A stretch of DNA of 40,018 nucleotides from Methanomassiliicoccaceae archaeon. GTDB taxonomy: Archaea; Thermoplasmatota; Thermoplasmata; Methanomassiliicoccales; Methanomethylophilaceae. The stretch is taken from contig WRKC01000102.1 of the NCBI GenBank assembly GCA_009778275.1, forward strand, positions 1 through 40,018, written 5' to 3'. The first letter of the stretch is position 1; every line of letters begins with the position of its first letter. Made by a program: the position numbers and the translations under genes. This document shows, one piece after another, positions 25,081-32,528 of this stretch. Under the pieces are notes generated by a model that saw only the letters and a list, made by a program, of their open reading frames with translations, did not search any database and was not told the DNA's origin.

Positions 25081-26669
25081 GCAATGAATATATGATCGGA
25101 ATTGACCTCGGTACGACATACTCGTGCCTGGCATTCATAGATGAAGAGGGTGACCCCATCGTCGAGAAGAACTTCGAGCAGGAGGACACGACGCCGTCAG
25201 TCATACTTTTCAACGAGAACGGAGAGATAATAGTCGGATCGCCCGCAAAGGACATGGCGATAATGTACCCTCTGGAAAGGGTCGTTACGGCCATCAAAAG
25301 ACAGATCGGCACCGATTATGAAGTGGACATCGACGGGGACAAATACACCCCCGTGACCCTGTCCGCAGCCATCCTGAGGAAGATGATCAACGACTTCAAT
25401 GACAACCACGGCGTGGATGTGAAAAAGGCAGTGATCACCTGCCCGGCGTACTTCGGGCAGAACGAAAGGGATGCCACCAAGACCGCAGGGAAGGTCGCCG
25501 GCCTTACGGACGTGACGATCATCAACGAGCCCACCGCGGCGGCGATATCCTTCGGATTCGGCGCGGGAGCGGGGGAGAAGAAGAGAGTGATGGTCTACGA
25601 CCTCGGCGGAGGAACGTTCGACGTTACCATTCTGGAGATAGAGGGAAGCGCGTTCACCGCTGTCGCGACAGACGGGGAGAGGCTCCTCGGAGGCAAGGAT
25701 TGGGATCAGGCCCTGATCAAGATCATAAAACAGAAGGTGTGCGAGGAGAACGACATCGAAGAGACCGAGCTTGACGATGACGATGATGTTAAACAATCAC
25801 TCATCCTCGACTCCGAGACGATCAAAAAGAGGCTTTCGACCGCGGAATCCACCAAAGGAACGCTTACGGTCGGAGGAAAGAAGGCCGTTTACACCATAAC
25901 AAGATCTGAGTTCGAGGCCGCCACCGCGCCGCTGATGCAGACCACAATCGACATCATCGACAGAGCGCTTGCATCGAAAAGCTTCTCCATATCCGACATC
26001 GACGACGTCATCCTGGTCGGAGGTTCCTCCAGGATGCCTCAGGTCAAGAACGGGATATGCCAGAAATACCCGGACGCCAGCGTTAAAGTGTTCGATCCGG
26101 ACCAGTCCATCGCGAAGGGTGCGGCAATATTCGCAAGCGCCCACAACTGGGCCAGCGCAGAGGACTCCGCTGCGGCGGTCGCGGCAGGCGAGACCTATGT
26201 CCCCAAGGAAGGAGAGATCACAGTCCACAACGTACTGAGCAAATCCTTCGGGATCAAGGCCGTGTACGACGACGGAAGGGAGAGGGAGATGATCTCGAAC
26301 ATCATCTTCAGGAACGAGGTGCTCCCAATAGTCGCCACCAAGACCTATTATCCGGTGGACGACGGCCAGACCTCCATCAAAGTGGAGATCTTCGAGAACT
26401 CCGCCTCCAACAACGACCAGGGGAAGAGGATCGAGCTGATCGACGGATACAGCGTCGGAGATTTCGAGATGGACCTGCCGGAAGGAGTGACCAGGAGCAC
26501 CCCCATCACCGTCAAGTTCATCGCGACGGACGAGGGCATACTGGTCTCGCATGTGGACTGCTTGTCTCTGCACACCGAATACCAGCTGCAGAACAAACTC
26601 CAGATGTCTGATTCCGAGATCAAGGATTCCCAGGGACTCATGGAAAAGGTCGCTAAACCGAACGAATAA
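25077..26669 (+). CDS. Lid-less Hsp70-family chaperone
   Basis: 530 residues with a complete Hsp70 ATPase domain: MIGIDLGTTYSCLAF, CPAYFGQNERDAT, NEPTAAAISFGFG, YDLGGGTFDVT and ILVGGSSRMPQV. The substrate-binding beta domain follows to about residue 505. The protein ends soon after, so the helical lid of DnaK (about 100 residues) is missing. An acidic DDDDD patch lies near residue 235 in the ATPase domain. This is a specialised Hsp70 and not the cell's main DnaK, which normally has a lid and neighbours grpE/dnaJ. Translation is coupled to the GrpE-like gene (ATGA); a strong terminator follows the stop. Confidence 0.92.
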   Translation: MSNEYMIGIDLGTTYSCLAFIDEEGDPIVEKNFEQEDTTPSVILFNENGEIIVGSPAKDMAIMYPLERVVTAIKRQIGTDYEVDIDGDKYTPVTLSAAILRKMINDFNDNHGVDVKKAVITCPAYFGQNERDATKTAGKVAGLTDVTIINEPTAAAISFGFGAGAGEKKRVMVYDLGGGTFDVTILEIEGSAFTAVATDGERLLGGKDWDQALIKIIKQKVCEENDIEETELDDDDDVKQSLILDSETIKKRLSTAESTKGTLTVGGKKAVYTITRSEFEAATAPLMQTTIDIIDRALASKSFSISDIDDVILVGGSSRMPQVKNGICQKYPDASVKVFDPDQSIAKGAAIFASAHNWASAEDSAAAVAAGETYVPKEGEITVHNVLSKSFGIKAVYDDGREREMISNIIFRNEVLPIVATKTYYPVDDGQTSIKVEIFENSASNNDQGKRIELIDGYSVGDFEMDLPEGVTRSTPITVKFIATDEGILVSHVDCLSLHTEYQLQNKLQMSDSEIKDSQGLMEKVAKPNE

Positions 26670-26671
26670 AC

Positions 26672-26699
26672 GGGGGCACTGCCCCCTATTTTCATTTTA
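26672..26699 (+). terminator. Hairpin terminator of the chaperone operon
   Basis: GGGGGC (26672-26677), loop ACT and GCCCCC (26681-26686) form a very stable hairpin directly after the Hsp70 stop, followed by the T-rich TATTTTCATTTTA. It fits an operon end; the following gene has its own TATA (TATATTTATA, about 26707-26716). Confidence 0.8.
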
Positions 26700-26754
26700 T
26701 ATATCTATATATTTATAGCAACAGAATCATTACAAAGGTCGGAGACCAAAGAAC

Positions 26755-27165
26755 TTGTATTGTCATAACTGCGGGAACGCGATAGACGACGATGCCAACC
26801 ACTGCAAACACTGCGGGCAGCCCGTGAAGAACTACGGCCGATACGCTACGTTTACGAATCTTCGCGAAAAGGAAGTGGGGGTCGGCCTTATCATCGCCCT
26901 GCTGGTCATAGGCGGGGGCCAGATGTATGCGGGGAAGATAGCAAGAGGGTTCATCATATTATTGGCATGGGTGTTTTTATTCATACCCGTGTTGGCACTA
27001 ATCATCATAAGCGATGTTGTGGCCGGGCCCTACGGAGGGGCATTCGCTGTCATAGCGGCCTTCGTCATCTACATCGGATATTGGGTCTGGTCGATCTATG
27101 ACGCGAAGATCACGATAGAAAGATACAACGAGGCTCTCAGAAATACGGGCCGGCCGCCGTGGTAA
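26755..27165 (+). CDS. Zinc-ribbon TM2-like membrane protein
   Basis: 136 residues. An N-terminal zinc ribbon (CHNCGNAIDDDANHCKHCG, residues 3-21) is followed by about three hydrophobic helices; GLIIALLVIGGGQMYAGKI is the typical TM2-domain turn with glycine-rich GGGQMYAG. Function of such proteins is unknown. The start codon is TTG at 26755, with GGAG (26741-26744) upstream and a TATA box about 45 bp upstream. It has its own promoter after the chaperone terminator, but its zinc ribbon resembles those of the operon proteins and it could anchor the machinery to the membrane. Confidence 0.78.
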   Translation: MYCHNCGNAIDDDANHCKHCGQPVKNYGRYATFTNLREKEVGVGLIIALLVIGGGQMYAGKIARGFIILLAWVFLFIPVLALIIISDVVAGPYGGAFAVIAAFVIYIGYWVWSIYDAKITIERYNEALRNTGRPPW

Positions 27166-27168
27166 AGA

Positions 27169-27897
27169 TCATTTCAAGCCGAGCTGTTCGTACAGTTCAT
27201 CTCTTTCCCTTTTCGAAATATCCCTGTAACGGCCTTCCTTGAGGTCCCCAAGAGTGATGTTGACCACCCTTATGCGTTTCAGATTCCTTACTTCATAACC
27301 CAGCTGGCCGCACATCCTCCTTATCTGCCTGTTGAGCCCCTGTCTCAGGACGATCCTGAATTCCCTCGGACCCACCGCTTCGGCAAAGCACTTCTTGGTC
27401 ACCCTGCCGTCGTCCAGAAGCACTCCGCCGGACATCTTTTCGATGAACTCTCTTGTAATGTCCTTGTCCACCCTCACCATGTACTCTTTTTCATGTTCGT
27501 TCTTAGAGCGCATTATTCTGTCGGCCAGATCGCCGTTGTTCGTCATCAGGAGAAGGCCTTCGGAATCCTTGTCGAGTCTTCCAATGGAGAATATCCTTCT
27601 CGGATACCCTATGAAGTCTATCACGTTATCCTCATCACCGGGGTCAGATGTCGAGGTTATCCCGGCGGGTTTGTAGAATGCAAGGATTATGTCCTCGCTC
27701 ACTCTTTTTATTTCTTTGCCGTCGACGCATACCTTGTCCTCCGGAAAGACCTTGTCGCCGAGGACCCCGGTCCTTCCGTTTATGGTCACCCTCCCCTCTT
27801 CGATGACCCGGTCGGACCCCCTTCTCGATGCGGTCCCCGCTTCGCTCAGGAACTTGTTGAGCCGCACTCCTTCCCGCTCTTCCTTGTCTCCGGCCAT
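27169..27897 (-). CDS. RsuA/RluB/RluF-type pseudouridine synthase
   Basis: 242 residues. An N-terminal S4 RNA-binding domain (RLNKFLSEAGTASRRGSDR) is joined to the synthase domain with the catalytic aspartate in GRLDKDSEGLLLMTN and the C-terminal motif LNRQIRRM. These enzymes convert specific uridines of rRNA, or of tRNA-Tyr for RluF, to pseudouridine. The family is bacterial; its presence in an archaeal context suggests horizontal transfer. I start at ATG 27897 and not the upstream TTG at 27903, because the ATG gives a normal family N-terminus. A TATA-like element (GGTTAAAAAC, minus strand, about 27920-27929) is about 27 bp upstream, pointing to a leaderless start. Confidence 0.92.
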   Translation of the reverse strand: MAGDKEEREGVRLNKFLSEAGTASRRGSDRVIEEGRVTINGRTGVLGDKVFPEDKVCVDGKEIKRVSEDIILAFYKPAGITSTSDPGDEDNVIDFIGYPRRIFSIGRLDKDSEGLLLMTNNGDLADRIMRSKNEHEKEYMVRVDKDITREFIEKMSGGVLLDDGRVTKKCFAEAVGPREFRIVLRQGLNRQIRRMCGQLGYEVRNLKRIRVVNITLGDLKEGRYRDISKRERDELYEQLGLK

Positions 27898-27959
27898 GTT
27901 CAACCATAGCAGGGCCGATGTTTTTAACCTATTGTCTGCTTAACGTAACTGTGATCGGG

Positions 27960-28997
27960 ATGTTCGGAAAGAAAATATCTGGACCTGTCATTAAGACGCA
28001 ATATTTGAAGATCCATTGGGATACTGAGGATCCGTTCGTATTCGCTTCCCACCACGCCGACGATTATCCGGAAGGCAACGCCCAGCAGGCTCCGCCAATA
28101 CAGAAGATAAGCGGAAGGAACCTTGGAAGGGATTACAAAAAGATATTCGGTTTCCGGATGTATCACGGCAAGGTCGTTCCGGGCTTTCCCATGCATGCGC
28201 ACTGGGGCTACGAGACCGTCACTGTGCCGGAGGTCGGCTTCATAGATCATTTCGATTCGCTCGGCAATCAGGGAAGGTTCGGTTTCGGCGATGTGCAATG
28301 GGTATCGGCGGGGAGTATGTATCTGCATGACGAGATGTATCCTCTCGCATACGATGACCACCCTAACCCGAACGACATAACCCAGATCATGATCAATCTG
28401 CCGCTGAAGGACAAAGGGTCCGCCCCGGAGGTCAGAACCATATGGTCCGAAAGGATCCCTATAATAACAGGAAGCGACGAGAACGGCGGGAGTTACACTG
28501 TGAAAATAATAGCCGGAAGTTTCGGCGGTGCGGATGCGCTGCCTCCGAACACCGTTTCCTGGGCCTCCGATAAGGAGCACCGCGTCAGAATACTGCTGAT
28601 AAAAATGTCTCCGGGGTCGAAGATCACATTGCCGAAGGTTTCCCGCACTATCAACAGGAACCTCTATTTCGTCGAAGGAAGCACCGTAAGTTTCGGAGAC
28701 GAAGAGTACGAGGTGATGACAAGATTCAAGCTCAAAGGGGATGAGGACGTTACTTTCACCAACGGAGATTCCGAGGGCGCTTACTGGCTGCTTGAGGGCG
28801 AACCCATAGGGGAGAGGATGTCCTCCTTCGGGCCCGTCATACTGGGTTCGGACAAGGACGTCAGAGAAGCGATGAACTTCATCAGGAAAGAAGAGTTCAA
28901 CAACTGGCCGTGGGACCTTGTCGATAAGTTCCATCCTAAAGGTACGGAAAGATTCATCGGGTTTTCCGACGGCAGGGAGGAAAGGCCCCCCGTTTGA
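27960..28997 (+). CDS. Pirin-family cupin protein
   Basis: 345 residues. The pirin metal site is visible as HAHWGYETVT (about residue 80) with further ligands in the DVQWVSAGSMYLHDEM segment (about residues 115-130). A second cupin domain forms the C-terminal half. Pirins bind Fe; some have quercetin dioxygenase activity, others are regulators, so the function here is open. I start at ATG 27960 (MFGKKI), 42 bp into the open frame, because GTGATC just upstream resembles a ribosome site and the preceding residues are not pirin-like. It is divergent from the RsuA-type gene and converges on the membrane GTPase (4 bp apart). Confidence 0.86.
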   Translation: MFGKKISGPVIKTQYLKIHWDTEDPFVFASHHADDYPEGNAQQAPPIQKISGRNLGRDYKKIFGFRMYHGKVVPGFPMHAHWGYETVTVPEVGFIDHFDSLGNQGRFGFGDVQWVSAGSMYLHDEMYPLAYDDHPNPNDITQIMINLPLKDKGSAPEVRTIWSERIPIITGSDENGGSYTVKIIAGSFGGADALPPNTVSWASDKEHRVRILLIKMSPGSKITLPKVSRTINRNLYFVEGSTVSFGDEEYEVMTRFKLKGDEDVTFTNGDSEGAYWLLEGEPIGERMSSFGPVILGSDKDVREAMNFIRKEEFNNWPWDLVDKFHPKGTERFIGFSDGREERPPV

Positions 28998-29000
28998 CCG

Positions 29001-30527
29001 TCAGAACATCTTGGCCTTAAGGTCCTTATCGTTCTCCGCCAATATCCATATGAAGGGGTCCACGGCGTTGTTGTTCTCTCCCAGAGATGCCACCTTGAAG
29101 AATCTGACGTTCTTGAAAGCCGACTGAGCTATGTCCACTACCATCTTGTGGCCGTACTTGTTGAGGAATTCGACAGGCGAATCCTCCGCATTGATAGCCG
29201 ACCTTACCTTCGGGTCGTCCATCTTCGTCAGAACGACCGCGAACGGGACCGTTGATTTCACCGCCGGTCCGTACCCGTTGATCTCAGTGTACATATGGTA
29301 GAACGACTCCAGCGTCGCGACGGGAGTGTTCTTCGAACCCTTTGTCGGAGACTGGGAGTGATACAGCGCCATTACCTCGAGCGGGTCTATGGCCAGGATT
29401 ATGCCGTCGTTGTATCTGTAATATTCTTCGAAGAGTATCTTATCCTTGTCCGGCTGGAATTCCACCCCGGATATGTCGTTGATGATTATCTGTTTCTCCG
29501 GCAGGTCCCTCGACCTGAGGAAAAAGTATTCCGAATCGAGTTCCCCGGCGTGAGTGGGGGGGATGTTGGCCTTCCCGCGCTGGGCGTTGAAAGATATCCC
29601 GTTTGTTATTATCTCGGAAACAATGCCCTTCTCTTTCGCCATGACGGCCATCGTCTCTACTGCGGATATCATCATGGTGGTCTTTCCGGAACCGACCGAT
29701 CCGACCATGGATATCGCGACGGGCTTCGCTTCATGAGTGAGCATATCTCCTTTGCAGAATGGGCATGATGCCTGCATCTTGGCCCTTGACCCGTTGGCGT
29801 TGGTGCTTGGGATCTTATGCCCTCTGTTGCAGGTGTGGTACTTCACCCCGTACTTGTTGGGGACGGGATACGACAGGACAAGGCCGCATATGCACCTGAT
29901 GTCTGGCTGAAAGAAATTCCTCTTGCATCTGGGGCAGACCGCATATTGAGTGTCTTTTTCATAAGCATCAAGATCCTTTGATGCGGCCAGCTTTATCCTG
30001 ACCGCCATGAATGCCCAACCGATAACAAAAAGCACCGCCAGGAAGACATCCATAATCAGCGCGAACGGCAGCATGAAGGGAATGAATATTATCGGAAGTA
30101 TGACGGGCACCTTCTTCAGCCTCCAGGCGACCGTGAGAATGTTCCACGGGATCATCAGGCACCACAGGAATCCTTTCGGTTTGTGCGTGAATATATACTC
30201 CTGCGGATCGTCATCGCCTCCCTTCATGTCAAAGGTGGGTCTGGATGCGCACCCGGCGGCCACCAGCGCAAACCCTATTGCGAATAGGCCGATCGAGAGA
30301 TACGTAGTGTCCTCTCCTCCGAGGTCGGTATAAAGTTCGGTAAGGCTCCAGTACGCATCGCGAACGGATTCCGGTATTATCATTACTATCCAATCGTAGA
30401 ATTGGTTGAGCTCGAACTCGAATGTCACGCCGTAAATGTCCATTACCAAAAGTGCGAACGAATATGCGGCGAAAACAAAGGCAACCCCGATAATGGTTCC
30501 CATCAGTGCCTGGTTTGTCCTGTTCAT
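29001..30527 (-). CDS. Membrane-anchored zinc-ribbon GTPase, paralogue of 23045-24307
   Basis: 508 residues. The N-terminal half has about four to five transmembrane helices (around residues 10-30, 75-95 and 125-190). Cysteine pairs CPRC, CICG and CPFC (about 205-265) form zinc ribbons. The NTPase part has Walker A GSVGSGKT (about 277), NDISGVE as DxxG (about 349), LAIDPL and VVLTKMD as G4 (about 433), and ends with DPFIWIL. The order zinc ribbon, P-loop, DxxG, xDPL, TKxD, ASLG, DPFIW matches the soluble GTPase of the chaperone operon. It has a separate AT-rich promoter near 30545-30560. Probably the membrane counterpart of that GTPase; function unknown. Confidence 0.8.
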   Translation of the reverse strand: MNRTNQALMGTIIGVAFVFAAYSFALLVMDIYGVTFEFELNQFYDWIVMIIPESVRDAYWSLTELYTDLGGEDTTYLSIGLFAIGFALVAAGCASRPTFDMKGGDDDPQEYIFTHKPKGFLWCLMIPWNILTVAWRLKKVPVILPIIFIPFMLPFALIMDVFLAVLFVIGWAFMAVRIKLAASKDLDAYEKDTQYAVCPRCKRNFFQPDIRCICGLVLSYPVPNKYGVKYHTCNRGHKIPSTNANGSRAKMQASCPFCKGDMLTHEAKPVAISMVGSVGSGKTTMMISAVETMAVMAKEKGIVSEIITNGISFNAQRGKANIPPTHAGELDSEYFFLRSRDLPEKQIIINDISGVEFQPDKDKILFEEYYRYNDGIILAIDPLEVMALYHSQSPTKGSKNTPVATLESFYHMYTEINGYGPAVKSTVPFAVVLTKMDDPKVRSAINAEDSPVEFLNKYGHKMVVDIAQSAFKNVRFFKVASLGENNNAVDPFIWILAENDKDLKAKMF

Positions 30528-30614
30528 CTTTCGTTGTATGGGAATAGAGAAATATAATTATTTTTGAACACTTTAAGCAAATAACATATAAACTACGGAT
30601 ACGCTACATTGTTC

Positions 30615-30896
30615 ATGGTAAAACAGGTAAACGCTGCGCATATCCTTGTTAAAACTGAGAAAGAGGCCAAAGACCTCAAAGAAGAGATCCTGAAGGGAAA
30701 GAACTTCGCGGATGTCGCTAAGAAACACTCCAGCTGTCCTTCCGGAAAGAAGGGCGGAGACCTTGGGTGGTTCCAGAAGGGGCAGATGGTCGCTCCCTTT
30801 GAGAACGCCGCCTTTAACGCAAAGAAGGGCGATCTCGTGGGGCCGGTAAAAACGGATTTCGGATGGCACCTGATACTTGTTAAAGACCAGAAATGA
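30615..30896 (+). CDS. Parvulin-type peptidyl-prolyl isomerase
   Basis: 93-residue single-domain parvulin. Visible signatures are AAHILVK at the start, CPSGKKGGDLGWFQKGQM in the middle and FGWHLILV at the end. It catalyses cis/trans isomerisation of prolyl bonds in the cytoplasm (no signal peptide). The ATG at 30615 is preferred over the TTG at 30609, because the TATA box ACATATAAAC lies about 26 bp ahead, which fits a leaderless message. A DUF2188-like gene follows 16 bp downstream, probably in the same transcript. Small stand-alone parvulins of this size are common in Thermoplasmata and methanogens. Confidence 0.92.
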   Translation: MVKQVNAAHILVKTEKEAKDLKEEILKGKNFADVAKKHSSCPSGKKGGDLGWFQKGQMVAPFENAAFNAKKGDLVGPVKTDFGWHLILVKDQK

Positions 30897-30912
30897 ACAA
30901 AGGGGGACGGGT

Positions 30913-31314
30913 ATGAGTTTTTTTGATAAATTTAAGAAAAAGGAAGAATCCCCGAAAAAAGAGAAAGGACCAGAGAAAGACGGGGGGGCCGAAAAGAAGA
31001 AAGATGCTGCGTGGGCAACATCCAGGGATAAACCTGAAGAAGAAAAAGAGATCAAAGAGGAACCGGAAATGGCGGAAGTAAAGAAAAAAACGGAAAAACC
31101 CGTTGCTGCGAAGAAAACAGACAACAAAGTTTGGCACATAACAAAGAGGGATGAGGACGGCATGTGGCAGGTCAAGGCGGAAGGCGCCGCAAGGGCCACG
31201 AAGCTGTTCAGGACAAAGGCAGAGGCGGAAGATTATGTGAAGACGCTTGTCTCCAACAATGAGGGGTCAAGGGTTGTTAAACATAAGAAGACCGGCGAAT
31301 TCCAGAAAAAATAA
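30913..31314 (+). CDS. Lysine-rich protein with DUF2188-like domain
   Basis: 133 residues. The N-terminal 75 are highly charged, lysine/glutamate rich and probably disordered. The C-terminal 55 (VWHITKRDEDGMWQVKAEG ... VVKHKKTGEFQ) follow the DUF2188 pattern, a small domain of unknown function. No membrane segment or signal peptide. The ATG at 30913 has a purine-rich GGGGGACGGGT upstream. It shares its transcript with the parvulin and ends at a hairpin terminator. Confidence 0.8.
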   Translation: MSFFDKFKKKEESPKKEKGPEKDGGAEKKKDAAWATSRDKPEEEKEIKEEPEMAEVKKKTEKPVAAKKTDNKVWHITKRDEDGMWQVKAEGAARATKLFRTKAEAEDYVKTLVSNNEGSRVVKHKKTGEFQKK

Positions 31315-31317
31315 ACA

Positions 31318-31343
31318 TGGGGTTCCCCATACATTATTTTTTT
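31318..31343 (+). terminator. Terminator after the DUF2188-like gene
   Basis: ATGGGG/CCCCAT (about 31318-31330, two-base loop) right after the stop codon, followed by TTATTTTTTT. A short G/C stem with a long T run is a standard terminator shape for the plus strand. Confidence 0.65.
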
Positions 31344-31352
31344 AATAATTAC

Positions 31353-31393
31353 AAAAAGGTGCTGTCTCCGTCTGCGGTAACAGCCACCTTTTT
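31353..31393. terminator. Bidirectional hairpin between convergent genes
   Basis: AAAAAGGTGCTGT (31353-31365) pairs with ACAGCCACCTTTTT (31380-31393), with one unpaired C. The A and T runs at the two ends make it usable from either side, as expected between the plus-strand parvulin/DUF2188 unit and the minus-strand tube-like genes. Confidence 0.7.
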
Positions 31394-31421
31394 GCTTTGG
31401 CCGTAAGTTGAAAGGCTGCCT

Positions 31422-31853
31422 TTACCCTACTTTATCGATCCGCTCGAAAGTGATCTCCAATGCCTCAATGGCGATCTCGTTGGCCATAGCATCAAAGGCC
31501 GGCGCGATATACTTCGAAGGCCATGCTCCCATGATGTTCCAACGCGCCTCGTCATCGCCGTTCTCATTGACAGCGATGATGGAGATGTTCTTCCTCTCTG
31601 CCGCACCGTCAATACCGGCTTTGAACCAGTTGTAGATATCCAGAGATGATGTTGCTCCCCATTTCAGCAACAGTGGGCCGAATGTGGCCAAACCACTCAA
31701 CTTGCGAACATATTTGGGATCGGTACCCTCCCGATAATAGACCACGCCGATGTTCGCGTCAAACCCGGTCACATCGCGGAACCCCGCCTGCTGAATCCCA
31801 TCTATCTCTATACGGAAACGAAAATTCAAAAAAGGATCGTATCTGCCAGTCAT
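31422..31853 (-). CDS. Phage tail tube-like (gp19/CIS inner tube family) protein
   Basis: 143 residues that match the T4 gp19-type tube fold used by contractile tails and extracellular injection systems: start with FLNFRFRIEIDGIQQAGFRDVTG, then KLSGLATFGPLLLKWG and LDIYNWF, with the final ALEITFERID strand. In phages such subunits stack into the inner tube. The start is an ATG at 31853 with the TATA box AAATATAAATA (minus strand, about 31878-31888) at leaderless spacing, so it has its own promoter. A second, longer paralogue lies just upstream. No sheath, baseplate, spike or terminase gene is present nearby. Confidence 0.8.
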   Translation of the reverse strand: MTGRYDPFLNFRFRIEIDGIQQAGFRDVTGFDANIGVVYYREGTDPKYVRKLSGLATFGPLLLKWGATSSLDIYNWFKAGIDGAAERKNISIIAVNENGDDEARWNIMGAWPSKYIAPAFDAMANEIAIEALEITFERIDKVG

Positions 31854-31925
31854 TTAAACCGTTTCTTGTATGGGTTATTTATATTTCAGAGTACCGCCGT
31901 CTGAATGTCGGTTTCCTAACTTTGC

Positions 31926-32528
31926 TTATGAGATCCCATCGTAAACCAGTGTTATTGATTCAACAGCCACATCTGTGCCCAAGGCGGTAAAATTCGGTCC
32001 TTCCCACGCACACGGCCATGCATTGGTGAGATGCCAGCTTACCAGATCTTTACCTGTCTCATCGATCAGTGTGATCTTCACGTTTTTGCGAATAATGTTG
32101 CCGTTGATGGCATTTTTATGCCAGTCATACAGTTCGCGAGAAGCAGTGACTCCCCACGTGAGCTTTACGTTGGAATAACTCACTCTGCTTGTGAGTCTTT
32201 GTGCTTTTTGAGATACACCATCATCGTATGGAATGACCTCAATGCTCGTTCCAAGCCCCGTGCATTTGAAAAATCCGGCCTGCTGGATCCCGTCGATCTC
32301 GACACGGAACCTGTTATTACTGCATGGGCTCATCCCGTCGCCCTTCAACAGATCCTTTAACGCGAGCTCATATCTGCCGGACAGTTTATCTAATTCTATT
32401 TCGGACATTTGGATCAATTCTTTTACAGACTCTGTGCTTAATTCTGAATCAGACATTTGGATCAATTCTTTGACAGAATATTTGCCCAGCTTTATATCGG
32501 GCAGTCCATTTGATGTGTTGTCGGCCAT
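31926..32528 (-). CDS. Second tail tube-like protein with repeated N-terminal motif
   Basis: 200 residues. From about residue 62 it matches the gp19-type tube: CSNNRFRVEIDGIQQAGFFK, VKLTWGVTASRELYDWH and SITLVYDG at the end. The preceding 60 residues are unusual: SVKELIQMS occurs twice (about residues 14 and 30), encoded by a 26-bp near-exact DNA repeat. This helical extension is absent from the neighbouring tube protein and could be a packing or adaptor region. GAGGAGA ahead of ATG 32528 supports the start. Together with the downstream tube protein this looks like a partial or separated injection-tube module. No signal peptide is seen. Confidence 0.78.
   Translation of the reverse strand: MADNTSNGLPDIKLGKYSVKELIQMSDSELSTESVKELIQMSEIELDKLSGRYELALKDLLKGDGMSPCSNNRFRVEIDGIQQAGFFKCTGLGTSIEVIPYDDGVSQKAQRLTSRVSYSNVKLTWGVTASRELYDWHKNAINGNIIRKNVKITLIDETGKDLVSWHLTNAWPCAWEGPNFTALGTDVAVESITLVYDGIS
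32404..32477. repeat. 26-bp direct repeat in the tube-like gene
   Basis: GACATTTGGATCAATTCTTT followed by [T/G]ACAGA occurs at 32404-32429 and 32452-32477, with one mismatch, and 48 bp (16 codons) from start to start. It is an in-frame tandem duplication of the SVKELIQMS segment. Confidence 0.8.
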
